Source of the DNA: Fuerstiella sp.
GTDB lineage: Bacteria; Planctomycetota; Planctomycetia; Planctomycetales; Planctomycetaceae
DNA length: 35,842 nucleotides
Assembly (NCBI GenBank): GCA_014238335.1
Contig: JABABI010000072.1
Span: forward strand, 1-35,842
Reading direction: 5' to 3'
The notes under the pieces were generated by a model. The model saw only the letters and a program-made list of their open reading frames with translations, was not told where the DNA came from and did no database searches. Every line of letters begins with the position of its first letter. Position 1 is the first letter of the stretch. Made by a program: the position numbers and the translations under genes. Of this stretch, positions 1-9,847 are shown one piece after another.

Positions 1-557
1 CCGGCAGCGCAGTCGTCACAGCCGCCGTCAGCAGCACGCGGCGTTCCAATTCGGCGGTGACAGCTGAGACACCTCGGCCGATCGCCTTTCTACGGCGAGA
101 ACGACCTGCACAAAATCGATTAAGCAAACTGGTGACAACCAACATCTGCGACTCCATTCGCGTCTGTACTCAGTGAACTGCCCGAACCACGGCTGGACGC
201 GATATTGTTGCACAACGTCCGGAATCGCAACAAGAGGGGCGTGCCGCGAAGAACAGGCAAGAACCCAAGTGTCTCTTTAGCGGAATTCGGACATCGAACG
301 AAGTTCTGGCGGGATGGCGATCGGAGTCACGATTTAACCGATGATTTGTTGAGTGCGGGTTAATTAAACTAGGCAATTCTTGACTCCCGCGCCTCTTATT
401 CCATTAATATAAAGAGAAATCCAGCATACCAATTGGCCACAGCTCGCGAAAAAGCGGCTAAGTTAAATGGGGAGAAGATTCAGGATATGCACGGACGCTG
501 AGTCCAGGTGGACTTTAACGTCGATCTAGAACAGGTCCCACTCCGGGAGATTTTGCT
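1..557. other. Intergenic region, left edge
   Basis: No convincing gene is visible on either strand. One plus-strand frame stays open from the edge to a TGA near base 174 and could be the last codons of a gene lying to the left, but its composition (Arg, Ser and Thr rich, no recognisable motif) gives no support. The right part is AT-richer (about 355-470) and holds a plausible promoter for the VKOR gene. Confidence 0.5.
380..408 (+). promoter_or_regulatory. Putative sigma-70-like promoter for the VKOR-DsbA gene
   Basis: TTGACT at 380-385 is followed after 17 bases by ATTAAT at 403-408; TAATAT at 405-410 is an alternative with a 19-base spacer. It lies in the AT-rich stretch upstream of the GTG start at 558. 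The match is by eye, and planctomycete promoters are poorly characterised. Confidence 0.3.
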
Positions 558-2267
558 GTGACGACCTCAGCCAGCCAGAATCAATCGTTGTCCACCGGAC
601 TGCTTCCGTCGGGAAAGTTGTTGTGGACGTTTCGTATTCTGTGTGCCACAGCACTAACACTTAGCGGGTATCTGGCGTGGACAGCGCTGAATGCGATCCC
701 TGTCTATGGCTGCGGCGGCGGAGAAGTCTTCGATTGTGGGCATGTGCTGACCAGCAAATACGCCAAAGTATTTGGTGTTCCGGTCAGCCTTCCGGCAGTT
801 GCTCTGTATCAGAGTCTGCTGACCGTTCTTGCATTCTTCCGCCGCGACACCCCGGAAAAGCTGCTGCGGGCCGGGTGGTCAGTGCTCACCTTCGGAGCCG
901 TCGCGGCAGCTCTGTCAGCGCTGTGGTTTATTAACGTGCAGGTCTTCGAACTGGAACACTTGTGCGCTTACTGTCTGGGCGCTCACAGCTGCGGACTGAT
1001 TCTTGCCGGAATCATCCTGTGGAAACGCCCATTGGGCAATTGGCAGACTTCAGCGTGGTCCGGTGCCAGCATTGCAGCTGTAGCTGTTCTGATCGCGGCT
1101 CAGGTGACGAGTGAAGAACCAGACCTATTCGTCGTAGAGCGATTCGACGACGTCGAAAATGCGGAAACACACATTGCCGATGTGGACGAGACGATTGATT
1201 TTGCTCCGCCTGGTGACGCGTTTCCGGAAGCCGATCACGACAATCTGTTTGCGCCCCCGATCACGGACGAACCGGCCGTGATCAGCAATGTTTTCGAGCC
1301 ACCGATTGACTTCAAGGAACCTGCAGCCGTTCCTGCAGACGAGTCAGCCGCGACGATCGATCCCGAACCACCGGTCGGCGATGTTTCTGAGACACAGCCT
1401 GTCAGCAATAAAGTCACAGCCGCGAAATCCAGCGAGCCTGGTCAGAAACCCGAACCCGCAGACGAGTCTAAAGCGACCGTTGCGACGGCAGCCTATCTGT
1501 TTATCTCACCGTCCACGGCTGCTTTGCTTGGCAGAATTATCTTCGCGGATGAGCCGGTCGCCGGCGAACAGACAGACACAACCGGGGATGAGGCGTCAAA
1601 CGACTCTGAAAAGACTCAGGCCAAAGAACAGCCAGCCACAGCAGAAACAGACGAAGCGACGGCGACCCCGCCAAAGCCTGAGCCTCGACTGGTCAGCGTT
1701 TCGGGCAATAAGTTCCGCCTGAATTCCCGACACTGGCCGTTGCTCGGCAAACCTGATGCCAAGTACATCTTCGTTGAAATGTTCGACTACACCTGTCCGC
1801 ACTGTCGAAACACCCACCGCGCCATTGACGGTGCATTCAAGGAATACGGAGACGACCTGGCTGTGATCGTCCTGCCTGTCCCGCTGGACGGTTCCTGCAA
1901 CGACACCGTGCAGAAGACGTCTTCATCACATGCCAATGCCTGCGAGCTGGCCCGCATTTCCGTAGCGGTCTGGCGAGTCGACCAGTCGAAGTTCAGGGAA
2001 TTCCACGACTGGCTGTTTGCCAGCTCGCGCAGAAGTTCGACGTCTGCCCGACAAAAAGCAGAACAGCTGATCGGCAGAACGGAACTGACCGCAGAGCTGG
2101 CCAAACCGTATGCTGCCGAATACATCAAACGACACGTCGAACTCTACAAGAGAGTGGGACGCGGTTCCGTGCCAAAGCTGATGTTTCCGAAGTCCACGAT
2201 GACCGGTGCCGTGTCTTCATCCCGCACTTTGTGTCGGACGATCGAGCAAGAACTTGTGCAGAAATAA
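558..2267 (+). CDS. VKOR-DsbA fusion: vitamin K epoxide reductase domain plus thioredoxin-fold disulfide oxidoreductase
   Basis: Predicted inner-membrane enzyme that makes disulfides in exported proteins. Residues 20-183 form a VKOR domain with about five membrane segments; Cys52 and Cys60 match the loop cysteine pair and Cys136-Ala-Tyr-Cys139 matches the quinone-proximal CxxC. Residues about 185-375 are a long acidic, Pro/Ala/Thr-rich linker. Residues about 380-569 are a DsbA-like domain with CPHC at 413-416 and a probable cis-Pro in SVPK near 537-540. In known VKOR-Trx fusions the Trx partner passes oxidising equivalents through the VKOR to quinone. The GTG start has GGGAGA seven bases upstream. 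The linker is unusually long and contains a short hydrophobic patch (about 312-329) that could touch the membrane. Domain assignment is firm; direction of electron flow is inferred. Confidence 0.85.
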   Translation: MTTSASQNQSLSTGLLPSGKLLWTFRILCATALTLSGYLAWTALNAIPVYGCGGGEVFDCGHVLTSKYAKVFGVPVSLPAVALYQSLLTVLAFFRRDTPEKLLRAGWSVLTFGAVAAALSALWFINVQVFELEHLCAYCLGAHSCGLILAGIILWKRPLGNWQTSAWSGASIAAVAVLIAAQVTSEEPDLFVVERFDDVENAETHIADVDETIDFAPPGDAFPEADHDNLFAPPITDEPAVISNVFEPPIDFKEPAAVPADESAATIDPEPPVGDVSETQPVSNKVTAAKSSEPGQKPEPADESKATVATAAYLFISPSTAALLGRIIFADEPVAGEQTDTTGDEASNDSEKTQAKEQPATAETDEATATPPKPEPRLVSVSGNKFRLNSRHWPLLGKPDAKYIFVEMFDYTCPHCRNTHRAIDGAFKEYGDDLAVIVLPVPLDGSCNDTVQKTSSSHANACELARISVAVWRVDQSKFREFHDWLFASSRRSSTSARQKAEQLIGRTELTAELAKPYAAEYIKRHVELYKRVGRGSVPKLMFPKSTMTGAVSSSRTLCRTIEQELVQK

Positions 2268-2854
2268 GTGGCAATTCCGTCAAGTCCCGCAACCCCACGG
2301 CTGAAACAGCGTACGATATCACAATCGCCGAACGATAACCGTCAAACTGGTGGATTGTTCTCCTGATGCTGACTGGACCCGGCGCGGCCCCAAGGCCTGC
2401 GTTATGGCAGATACAAACAGCAGGCGACGACCGACCTTCAAGGGGCTGGCAATCACGAAGAACTGAGACAGAAAACAGCTGAGGCACTTATTCGTCGCTG
2501 GTGAACTCGATCCATGCTGTCTCCTGAGACGCAGATGCCTGAGGAATTCTGTAATCAGATTGATCCCCAGCAAATATTTCTGCGTTGGCCTGCTCCGGGC
2601 GAGCTCGTCGGCCTTCAGAATACCGGCATTTTGGTGGCCTGCCGACTCCCTAGATGTTAGCGACAACTGTCGGTAAAGTATGTTGTCGTTCGAGTCGGTC
2701 TAAAGTCGTTGACTGGCCTGCTGTTGTATTCGCTCCTGTTCCTTGTTCCAGATCCTAATCGCAGTTTCCCCTCGCATACTCTGTTCCGAGCGGCAGCTCG
2801 AATCCGCTGGCGGCCGGCACCGCCTCTCGTCCCATTGCACAGAAATAGAATCAG
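2268..2854. other. Intergenic region without recognisable gene
   Basis: 587 bases between the VKOR gene and the PH-like membrane protein. Open frames here are short, and the minus-strand ones have compositions typical of chance frames. A 48-codon plus-strand frame begins with ATG at about 2515 but has no ribosome binding site or recognisable motif. No repeat, RNA gene or mobile-element end was found. Confidence 0.4.
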
Positions 2855-3595
2855 ATGACAGACGAAACCCCCGACACTTCATCAGTGGCCAGCAGCGATG
2901 ACGGCTCGTCCCTGGCTTCTGCATCACCTGGCCCGGTCTTTCTGGTGTCTTATCCCAAGCTGGTTTTCCTGTATCCCACTGTGCTTGCCGCGTTATTTGG
3001 GGCGATCTTTATGTTGTACAACGGTAACGAACCGAAGCAGGAATACGCGCGGCTTCCCGGCTGCATCTTTCTACTTGTGATGATGGTCAATTTCGTTGTG
3101 ATCGCTTTCGACTTTCCTCGCACAACCTCATTGACGTGGTTCTTTGCGATCGTTGCCGTCAGCGTGGGACTCTGGGCGACGGCTAGTGTGTATCCGGATT
3201 TTGCCCCCTGGGCATCAAGACAGATGCATAAGGTGTCCCCGGCGGCAAACGCTGAATTCTACATAATCTACGTCTTAGCCATGATGTTTCTGTTTACCTG
3301 CGTGATGGTCAGTCGCCGCTTCGATTACTGGGAAGTGCGGGGCAACGAACTGTTGCATCATCACGGCGTTCTGAGTGACCTTGAACGCTTCTCAGCCCCT
3401 AACCTTCGTATCGACAAGGAAATCAACGACATTTTCGAATACATACTGCTTCGATCGGGTCGCTTGATTCTACACCCCAGTCAGGAACGTCGAGCGATCG
3501 TGCTGGAAAACGTCTTCTTTATCAACCAAAAGGAAGAGCGCATCACGAAAATGCTGGGAGCCCTGCAGGTTCGTATTCGTACGGACCACACGTAG
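2855..3595 (+). CDS. Four-helix membrane protein with C-terminal PH-like domain, function unknown
   Basis: 246 residues. A short acidic Ser/Thr-rich N-terminus is followed by four hydrophobic segments (about 35-54, 67-87, 90-114, 130-150). The soluble C-terminus begins with an aromatic, basic stretch (RRFDYWEVRGNELLHHHG) resembling the first strands of bacterial PH-like (bPH2/YdbS-type) domains, then ends in alternating beta-like segments to about residue 246. I do not recognise a specific family and infer only a membrane-anchored PH-like fold. The ATG start has no strong ribosome binding site. A likely intrinsic terminator overlaps the stop codon, so the gene is probably the end of a transcript. 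It could equally be a lineage-specific protein with no PH relationship. Confidence 0.65.
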   Translation: MTDETPDTSSVASSDDGSSLASASPGPVFLVSYPKLVFLYPTVLAALFGAIFMLYNGNEPKQEYARLPGCIFLLVMMVNFVVIAFDFPRTTSLTWFFAIVAVSVGLWATASVYPDFAPWASRQMHKVSPAANAEFYIIYVLAMMFLFTCVMVSRRFDYWEVRGNELLHHHGVLSDLERFSAPNLRIDKEINDIFEYILLRSGRLILHPSQERRAIVLENVFFINQKEERITKMLGALQVRIRTDHT

Positions 3596-3611
3596 GCAGA
3601 CGTCCGTTTTT
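3581..3611 (+). terminator. Putative intrinsic terminator after the PH-like gene
   Basis: ACGGAC at 3581-3586 pairs perfectly with GTCCGT at 3602-3607, and a run of five T (3607-3611) follows directly. The 6-bp stem starts inside the last codons of the gene and encloses the stop codon. The 15-base loop is large, which weakens the case. Confidence 0.4.
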
Positions 3612-3744
3612 CTGGCTGTGCCTGTAAGAGGTTCGGGAGTTTCTTGCATCCAGCGTGCGATCCAAGTGAACGATCACTCATCTGCGAAAGACTCCCGACC
3701 CTTTTACGACCACTCGATTGCTCACCAGCATCGTTCCGTTCACA

Positions 3745-6186
3745 ATGCCCGCAACGACAAAGTTTGAAGACTGGTTGCGGAGAACGATTGTGTTACGTCT
3801 TGCTGGCTGCCCAGGTATCGTTTGCGGCGCTCTGTTCTCGATACTCGTGGCTGCCGCGCCGCGATCGGCCGGTGATGACCTGGCGGTCGTGTATGGCGTG
3901 GAACGCCAGCCTTTGATCGCCGCCACACAGCGACTGATGGAAGCCCTGCAGTTCTCAGGAACACCGCTCGCTCCCGCCGTTGCGGATCAGCTGAAGCAGG
4001 CATTTCAGGAGCAGGACGACCAAGCAGCGGTTAAACGCGTCCAGGAGCTTTTGGATCCGCTGTGTCTGACTGAGGTCAATATCAACGCTGAGAGCCGAGT
4101 AAAGGTGAAAGCCGGACCTGTTGCAAAGCAGCTGATGCAGCAGGGCTGGCGGACGTTTCTGGTCAAGGTGCACAACGAAGCCGGCATCAATCCGGAACTC
4201 AAGGTTGAGAGTCCCAATGCTGCGCCAATATACCAAAGAGGAAAAGGTACCCGCCAACAGCCTCGAACGGACGAAAAACTCGTCAATCCTTCCGACGTGC
4301 CGAATCGCTGGCTGGATGTGTCGCTGTTAAATCGCGAACCGATGACAAAAAAACTGTCGGGGCTGCTGGTCGAATACCGCCCGCTGTTGCTGTTCAGTCG
4401 AGACGTGGGCAAGCGAGAAGCGTCGCTGGCGTATAACATCGGCCAGGGCACTCAGGACATTGGCTTCCGTAACGCCGTTCCGATTCTGTTTGACTGTGAG
4501 CCGGCCGTTAAGGTGGTGTTGAACGTGAAGGACGTCGATGGCGCCCCCACAACAGCGGCGTTCGTTATCAAAGACCGCCAGGGGCGTATCTATCCAAGTC
4601 CGGCACGACGACTGGCTCCTGACTTCTTCTTTCACCACCAGGTCTATCGTCACGACGGAGAGTCTGTTGATCTGCCGCCCGGTGATTACGAGATCACAGT
4701 CACCCGTGGCCCCGAATACCTTCCTGTGCAGATGGACGTAAGAGTCCCGGAAGCCAAAGAGCACTCGCTGGACATTCAGCTGCAGCGATGGATTCATGTG
4801 GCACAGCGAAATTGGTACTCCGGAGATCATCACGTTCACGCAGCCGGCTGTGCCCACTACGACAGTCCGACAGAGGGCGTCGGCCCCGAAGACATGATGC
4901 GACACATTCTAGGCGAAGATCTGAATGTCGCGTGCGTCCTGAGCTGGGGACCATGCTGGTACACTCAGAAACAATTCTTCGAAGCAGAAGTCTCACAACT
5001 TTCGCAGCCGGGAAACCTGATGCGGTATGACGTCGAGGTCAGTGGCTTTCCCTCATCGCACGCCGGCCATCTGTGTCTGCTGAAACTCAGTGAAGACGAT
5101 TATCCCGGGACAACTCGCCTTGAGCAGTGGCCCAGCTGGACGCTGCCCGTGCTGAAATGGGGACAGGATCAGGGCGGCATTGTGGGCTATAGTCACAGCG
5201 GTTGGGGTTTAGCTCTGCCAGACGTGATGCCCGACGGAACTCGGCAATTCGTCAAACGACCGTGGGGAGGAGCACCGAACAACTGGAAAGGCAAGGCAGC
5301 GGACACGCTGCCAGACTATGCCATGCCTCCGTTTGACGGTATCGGAGCCAACGAGTTCGTGGTGACGGCACCGCACGGCGTGTGTGACTTTATCTCCGCC
5401 GTTGACACCCCCGCCATCTGGGAACTGAATGTCTGGTACCACACACTGAACTGCGGCATGACAACGCGCATCAGCGGCGAGACAGACTTCCCGTGCATTT
5501 ACGGCGACCGTGTCGGACTGGGGCGAATCTATGTGCAACTGGATGATGATCAGGAACTGACCTACGAAACCTGGGTCGACGGCCTGAAGAATGGCCGCAG
5601 CTACTGCGGCGACGGCCTCAGTCACGTTTTAGACTTCGCTGTTGACGGAGTCGGAGTGGGCAGCAGGTCTGAATCCGGAATCAGTCGGCTAGATCTGAAA
5701 AAGTCATCGACGGTCAACGTCACCTTTGATGCAACCGCACTGCTGGAAGAACAGCAGACCGAAAAAACTCGACAGATCCGCGGCCGGCGGCTGGACGAAA
5801 AACCATACTGGCACATCGAACGCTGTCGCATCGAAGACACCCGTAACGTGCCGGTTGAGGTGATTGTCAATGGCGAAGTTGTGGCAACAAAGACGATGCT
5901 GGCAGATGGCAGCAATACATTCTTCGAGATCCCTGTCGAAATTAACAAATCGTCCTGGGTGGCAGTACGCATTCTTCCTTCGGTCCACACCAACCCGGTG
6001 TTCATCCATGTGGACAACCAACCGATCCGGGCGAGCAGCAAGAGTGCAGACTGGTGTGTGCAGGCTGTTCAGACGTGCTGGAATTCGAAGAAGGGACGGA
6101 TTCGCGAAGAAGAACGTGACGCCGCCAAAGCGGCCTACGACAAAGCAGAAGCAATCTACCGCTCAATCGCTGGAGAATCCGACTGA
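3745..6186 (+). CDS. CehA/McbA family PHP-type metallohydrolase, exported
   Basis: About 813 residues from ATG 3745; an in-frame TTG at 3718 would add nine, and the ATG gives a normal signal peptide (two Arg, hydrophobic stretch, Ala-rich cleavage region near residues 10-42). The middle (about 255-345) reads as an Ig-like or carboxypeptidase-regulatory-like beta domain ending in a PPGDYEITV-type strand. The catalytic part begins at about residue 355 with SGDHHVHAAG, the metal-binding HxH entry motif of PHP hydrolases such as carbaryl hydrolase CehA and McbA. Later His and Asp residues (YSHSGWG, TAPHGV, SGETDFP) fit the remaining metal ligands. Substrate is unknown; CehA itself hydrolyses a carbamate ester. 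The stop lies 3 bases before the GH3 start, so the two are almost certainly co-transcribed. Confidence 0.8.
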   Translation: MPATTKFEDWLRRTIVLRLAGCPGIVCGALFSILVAAAPRSAGDDLAVVYGVERQPLIAATQRLMEALQFSGTPLAPAVADQLKQAFQEQDDQAAVKRVQELLDPLCLTEVNINAESRVKVKAGPVAKQLMQQGWRTFLVKVHNEAGINPELKVESPNAAPIYQRGKGTRQQPRTDEKLVNPSDVPNRWLDVSLLNREPMTKKLSGLLVEYRPLLLFSRDVGKREASLAYNIGQGTQDIGFRNAVPILFDCEPAVKVVLNVKDVDGAPTTAAFVIKDRQGRIYPSPARRLAPDFFFHHQVYRHDGESVDLPPGDYEITVTRGPEYLPVQMDVRVPEAKEHSLDIQLQRWIHVAQRNWYSGDHHVHAAGCAHYDSPTEGVGPEDMMRHILGEDLNVACVLSWGPCWYTQKQFFEAEVSQLSQPGNLMRYDVEVSGFPSSHAGHLCLLKLSEDDYPGTTRLEQWPSWTLPVLKWGQDQGGIVGYSHSGWGLALPDVMPDGTRQFVKRPWGGAPNNWKGKAADTLPDYAMPPFDGIGANEFVVTAPHGVCDFISAVDTPAIWELNVWYHTLNCGMTTRISGETDFPCIYGDRVGLGRIYVQLDDDQELTYETWVDGLKNGRSYCGDGLSHVLDFAVDGVGVGSRSESGISRLDLKKSSTVNVTFDATALLEEQQTEKTRQIRGRRLDEKPYWHIERCRIEDTRNVPVEVIVNGEVVATKTMLADGSNTFFEIPVEINKSSWVAVRILPSVHTNPVFIHVDNQPIRASSKSADWCVQAVQTCWNSKKGRIREEERDAAKAAYDKAEAIYRSIAGESD

Positions 6187-6189
6187 TCC

Positions 6190-7932
6190 ATGGCGCCCAG
6201 GTTGCACCCCGCCCGGAAGGCCCCAATTCCGTTAAAGAGCAGGATTCGCTCCGTCGTTGGCGGCGTCTTTCGCCGCCCCATGATTCGCGCGAAGGACAAG
6301 TTCCTCCGTACAGCGCGTACCAGTTGCCGCGAAACACAGCGGCAAACTTTGCAGCGATTGTTAAGCATCAACGCTGACAGTCGTTTCTCACGTGAACACT
6401 CGCTTGCGCCGAATCTGACCGTGGTCGATTTCCGGAAACGAATTGCCGTTTCTGACTACGAAGTTTTCCGGCCCTGGGTTGAGCAGATGCAGCGTGGTGC
6501 ACACGATGCGCTGCTGGGAAGCAGCAACAGGCTCTTGATGTTTGCCACCACCAGCGGTACGACAGACAGGGCCAAACTGATTCCGATCACGGATCACTTT
6601 GTCCAGGACTATCGTCGCAGCTGGCAGCACTGGGGAATTGCGACTCACCAGTCACACCCACGTATGAAGTTGTTGCGTATGGTCCAGATCATCAGCAGCC
6701 ATGACCGCAGCCGTACAGCTGACGGAACTTCGTGCGGCAACATCAGTGGCCTTGTCACGTCGATGCAGAAGCCAATCATCCGCAAGCTGTACACAGTACC
6801 AGAACAGACGACTCACATCGATGATCCCGACGCCAAGAAATACGTCACTGCCCGGTTCGCGTTTGCCGATGCCTGGGTCGGAATGTTCGTGACCGCCAAC
6901 CCCGGCACGCTGCTGCAGTTGATGGAATTCTCGAACACTAACGCAGCACAGCTGATCCGGGATATTCACGACGGCACGCTGACGGGTGCCGCAATCTCTG
7001 ATGCGGAAGCGGATTCATTGCGTCCGTTTCTGAAGAACAGTCCAGGTCGGGCAGCAGAACTGGAAGCTGTAATATCAGCATGCGGTGAGCTGTCGCCTGC
7101 ACACTGCTGGCCCCATCTGGAATGTCTGGCCGTCTGGACAGGGGGAAGTGCTGGCGCCTATTCGCAGCAGTTACGGCAGGTGTTCGGCAATGTCGCAGTG
7201 CGAGACCATGGTCTGCACGCCAGTGAAGGTCGCATGACGATTCCATTCGAAGACGACACACCGAGCGGTGTGCTGGACATTGAATCGCATTTCTTTGAAT
7301 TCATACCTGTCCACGAGATTGATGCCGCAGATCCGGTTGTGCTGGAAGCCCACGAACTGGAAGTTGACGCCGAGTACTTCATTCTTCTGACAACGTCGTC
7401 CGGACTTTACCGGTACAACATCTTTGACGTGGTCCGCTGCACCGGATTCTGCGGCACAACTCCGTTGCTGGAATTCCGACACAAGGGGCAGCATCTGTCG
7501 AGCATCGCAGGCGAGAAGATTTCCGAATCGCAGGTGGTGGAATCAGTCGGGGCAGCCTGTCGGCAGACGGGAGTGTCCTTAAAGCAATTCACGCTGACTC
7601 CAAAATGGGCTGAACCACCGGGATATACATTGTTTCTTCAGACATCACATCTGCGAACCGCTGAAAGTCGAGACCGGGACATCTTCGCAAGTGCTGTCGA
7701 TGCCGCTCTCTGTCAGCAAAATTGCGAATACAGCGAGAAGCGAGCCACAAAACGCCTGGCCATGATACGATGTGAAGTCGTTTCAGCAGAATCGTGGAGT
7801 TGGTTCGCCCGGAATCGAATTCGGACCTCCGGTGGAAGCCCGGAACAGTACAAACACCCCTGCCTGCTGCCGGATCCTCAGTTCGACGACCTGTTTGTCA
7901 CTTCTTCCAGAGCGACGGCCGCGACGCAATGA
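6190..7932 (+). CDS. GH3-family (auxin-responsive promoter type) acyl-adenylating protein
   Basis: 580 residues, about the usual length for GH3 proteins. Plant GH3 enzymes adenylate a carboxylic acid (auxin, jasmonate) and join it to an amino acid; bacterial members are mostly uncharacterised. Seen here: the phosphate-binding motif TSGTT at 121-125, a GGSAG motif near 317-321, and the nucleotide-binding stretch around residues 395-415 (LLTTSSGLYRYNIFDVV), followed by the FRHKGQ and GEKISE motifs expected at the hinge to the C-terminal subdomain. There are no membrane segments, so the protein is cytoplasmic. The ATG start lies 3 bases after the stop of the PHP hydrolase, implying translational coupling. 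The N-terminal 35 residues are basic and atypical; an internal Met at residue 31 is an alternative start. Confidence 0.85.
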   Translation: MAPRLHPARKAPIPLKSRIRSVVGGVFRRPMIRAKDKFLRTARTSCRETQRQTLQRLLSINADSRFSREHSLAPNLTVVDFRKRIAVSDYEVFRPWVEQMQRGAHDALLGSSNRLLMFATTSGTTDRAKLIPITDHFVQDYRRSWQHWGIATHQSHPRMKLLRMVQIISSHDRSRTADGTSCGNISGLVTSMQKPIIRKLYTVPEQTTHIDDPDAKKYVTARFAFADAWVGMFVTANPGTLLQLMEFSNTNAAQLIRDIHDGTLTGAAISDAEADSLRPFLKNSPGRAAELEAVISACGELSPAHCWPHLECLAVWTGGSAGAYSQQLRQVFGNVAVRDHGLHASEGRMTIPFEDDTPSGVLDIESHFFEFIPVHEIDAADPVVLEAHELEVDAEYFILLTTSSGLYRYNIFDVVRCTGFCGTTPLLEFRHKGQHLSSIAGEKISESQVVESVGAACRQTGVSLKQFTLTPKWAEPPGYTLFLQTSHLRTAESRDRDIFASAVDAALCQQNCEYSEKRATKRLAMIRCEVVSAESWSWFARNRIRTSGGSPEQYKHPCLLPDPQFDDLFVTSSRATAATQ

Positions 7933-7962
7933 CACACGGAATAATCATCTGCGGCGAAGTTC

Positions 7963-9441
7963 TCAGGCCATCAGCTTCTCAATCCATGCGTTTGTCTTAG
8001 GGTTCGCCGTGTACGGATCGTTAAGCCGTTCACCGTAGTCTCTCAGTTCCCTGGCGAGGTGCTGGACCACGTCCTTGTGCTCCGGATCGTCAATAAAATT
8101 GACCAATTCATCCGGATCCTGCTGCAGGTCCAGAAGCCATGGATCATCCACCGACGACAGAATCAGCTTGAATCGCGGCGTGAGGGCTGAGACCCACCCG
8201 AACTGACTTCCGGGTTTACCTGTGCTTCGCATGAAAGTGACATCGTTCCAGTCCTGAGGAGCGGTGCTGGTCTGCAGAAGACGCGACGCGTCCCGCCCCT
8301 GCACGTGATCTGCTGTATCGATGCCCATCAGTGACAGCATGGAGGGCAGAAAATCGACCGTGTTCAGCACCTCATTGATGCGGGCCCCTGCAGGAATGGA
8401 TTCGGGATAGCGGACCACAAAGGGAACCTTCGCCGATGCTTCCAGCGGTATGCCTTTATTCTGCCGCCCGTGCTCACCGCGCATGTCACCGTGATCGGCT
8501 GTGAATATAAGAATCGTGTTGTCAAGTAGATCTCGTTCGCGGAGTGATTCGATAATTCGTCCGACGTTGTCATCGACGCACTTCACCATACCGTGGTAGC
8601 TGGCCATCCTGTAGTTGCAGTTTTTTGTCGGCATCGCCCAGCTGGGAACGCCCTCGGTCGGTTTACCAAATGTACGAGGCGGCTCGACGGTCGAATCGTC
8701 GTACATCGTGTCATAGGGTGCTCGGACGGTATCCGGACCGTGAGGATCCGGGATACTCAGCATGTAGCAGAACGGTTTATCTTTGTGTTCATCAATGAAT
8801 TCGATAGTACGATCCGTTAGCCAGTCCGTGGTAAAGCTCTCGTCATCCGCACCCTCGACACTGTAATTGGGTTGCCCCCTGCGATCCCTGGTTTTGACGC
8901 GGGGCCCCTGCTCCGTAAGTTCCAGCTGTTTCCAGTGGCCTCGGTTGAACATATATCGGTTATCCTGAAAACCGAAGTTTCGCTCCGGCTCCCACTGCGG
9001 CTTACCTTCACCATCCAGATGCCACTTCCCTGCATACCCCGTGGAATAGCCCTGTTCTCCAAGCATGTGTGCAAAGCTGACGACGTCGTCACCCAGACGA
9101 ACGTTGTTCGTCGTCACCGGTGTGTGATGTGGGTACATGCCCGAAATAAAGCTCGACCGGGACGGTGAGCACACGGGAGTCGCCGCGTAGAACTTAGTGC
9201 ACAGCGTCCCGTCCTGTGCAAGGGAGTCGATGTGTGGCGTTTCTACATACGCCTGAGGCCCCCACATGAAAGCCTGCTCCGGCGGCAGTGTATCGCGATA
9301 ACAACCCAGTGTGCGGAAGTTCAGTTCATCGCAGTGAATGATCAGCAGATTGGGTTTCCGCACTGCCGCATCCCCGGCGCCGGCCAATGCCGGTGCGAGA
9401 GCCGCTCCGGTTGTGGTCTGAATAAATTCACGTCGACGCAT
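7963..9441 (-). CDS. Tat-exported arylsulfatase-type sulfatase
   Basis: 492 residues, alkaline-phosphatase-superfamily sulfatase. The N-terminus has a Tat-like signal (RRREFIQTT followed by an Ala-rich hydrophobic stretch to about residue 25). The core opens with NLLIIHCDELN (metal ligands Asp38 and Glu39, where many sulfatases have Asp-Asp) and contains the sulfatase signature Cys91-Ser-Pro-Ser-Arg95, in which Cys91 would become formylglycine. The second metal site is in FTADHGDMRGEHG near residues 312-324. It should act outside the cytoplasm on sulfated organics, plausibly marine polysaccharides. Start ATG is preceded by AGGGAA. No sulfatase-maturing enzyme is encoded nearby. It converges with the GH3 gene with only 30 bases between stops. 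Confidence 0.92.
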   Translation of the reverse strand: MRRREFIQTTTGAALAPALAGAGDAAVRKPNLLIIHCDELNFRTLGCYRDTLPPEQAFMWGPQAYVETPHIDSLAQDGTLCTKFYAATPVCSPSRSSFISGMYPHHTPVTTNNVRLGDDVVSFAHMLGEQGYSTGYAGKWHLDGEGKPQWEPERNFGFQDNRYMFNRGHWKQLELTEQGPRVKTRDRRGQPNYSVEGADDESFTTDWLTDRTIEFIDEHKDKPFCYMLSIPDPHGPDTVRAPYDTMYDDSTVEPPRTFGKPTEGVPSWAMPTKNCNYRMASYHGMVKCVDDNVGRIIESLRERDLLDNTILIFTADHGDMRGEHGRQNKGIPLEASAKVPFVVRYPESIPAGARINEVLNTVDFLPSMLSLMGIDTADHVQGRDASRLLQTSTAPQDWNDVTFMRSTGKPGSQFGWVSALTPRFKLILSSVDDPWLLDLQQDPDELVNFIDDPEHKDVVQHLARELRDYGERLNDPYTANPKTNAWIEKLMA

Positions 9442-9847
9442 CGGTAGTATTCCCTGTTTCTGACTTCCCCGATTTCTTCGTGCTGACGCACGCCAGTCAT
9501 GGACACATTCTTACAGTGATCCCCAGGATCAGGCCAGCGATATCGGCACGTTGCAAAACAACCGGATTGCGAATCGTGCCCCCAGCAGCGGGAAAATGTA
9601 CAAAGTGAAACGACTCGTGGATACTGCTGCTGTTTGGGGGAGGCGATTTCCCCACTGCTACTGTCGGGCTGCGCCGAATCGAAATAATTCAGCTACGTGA
9701 GTATATTCTGAACCGCCTGCAGGATCGGCTCTGTCAAGTATGACACAACGTAAAACCGATTCTTCTGGTGGTCTGTACACCTGCGGCAATAGACCCTACG
9801 CTTCGTCCGAACAACGACCGTCGAGACGTTTTTGAAGTTCCCAGACC
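9442..9847. other. Divergent intergenic region between sulfatase and kinase
   Basis: 406 bases that must hold the promoters of both flanking genes. A TATATT at 9702-9707 could be a -10 box for the kinase, but the -35 position (TCGAAA) is poor. An interrupted inverted repeat of TGGGG and CCCCA type lies near 9635-9655. Nothing else stands out. Confidence 0.4.
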
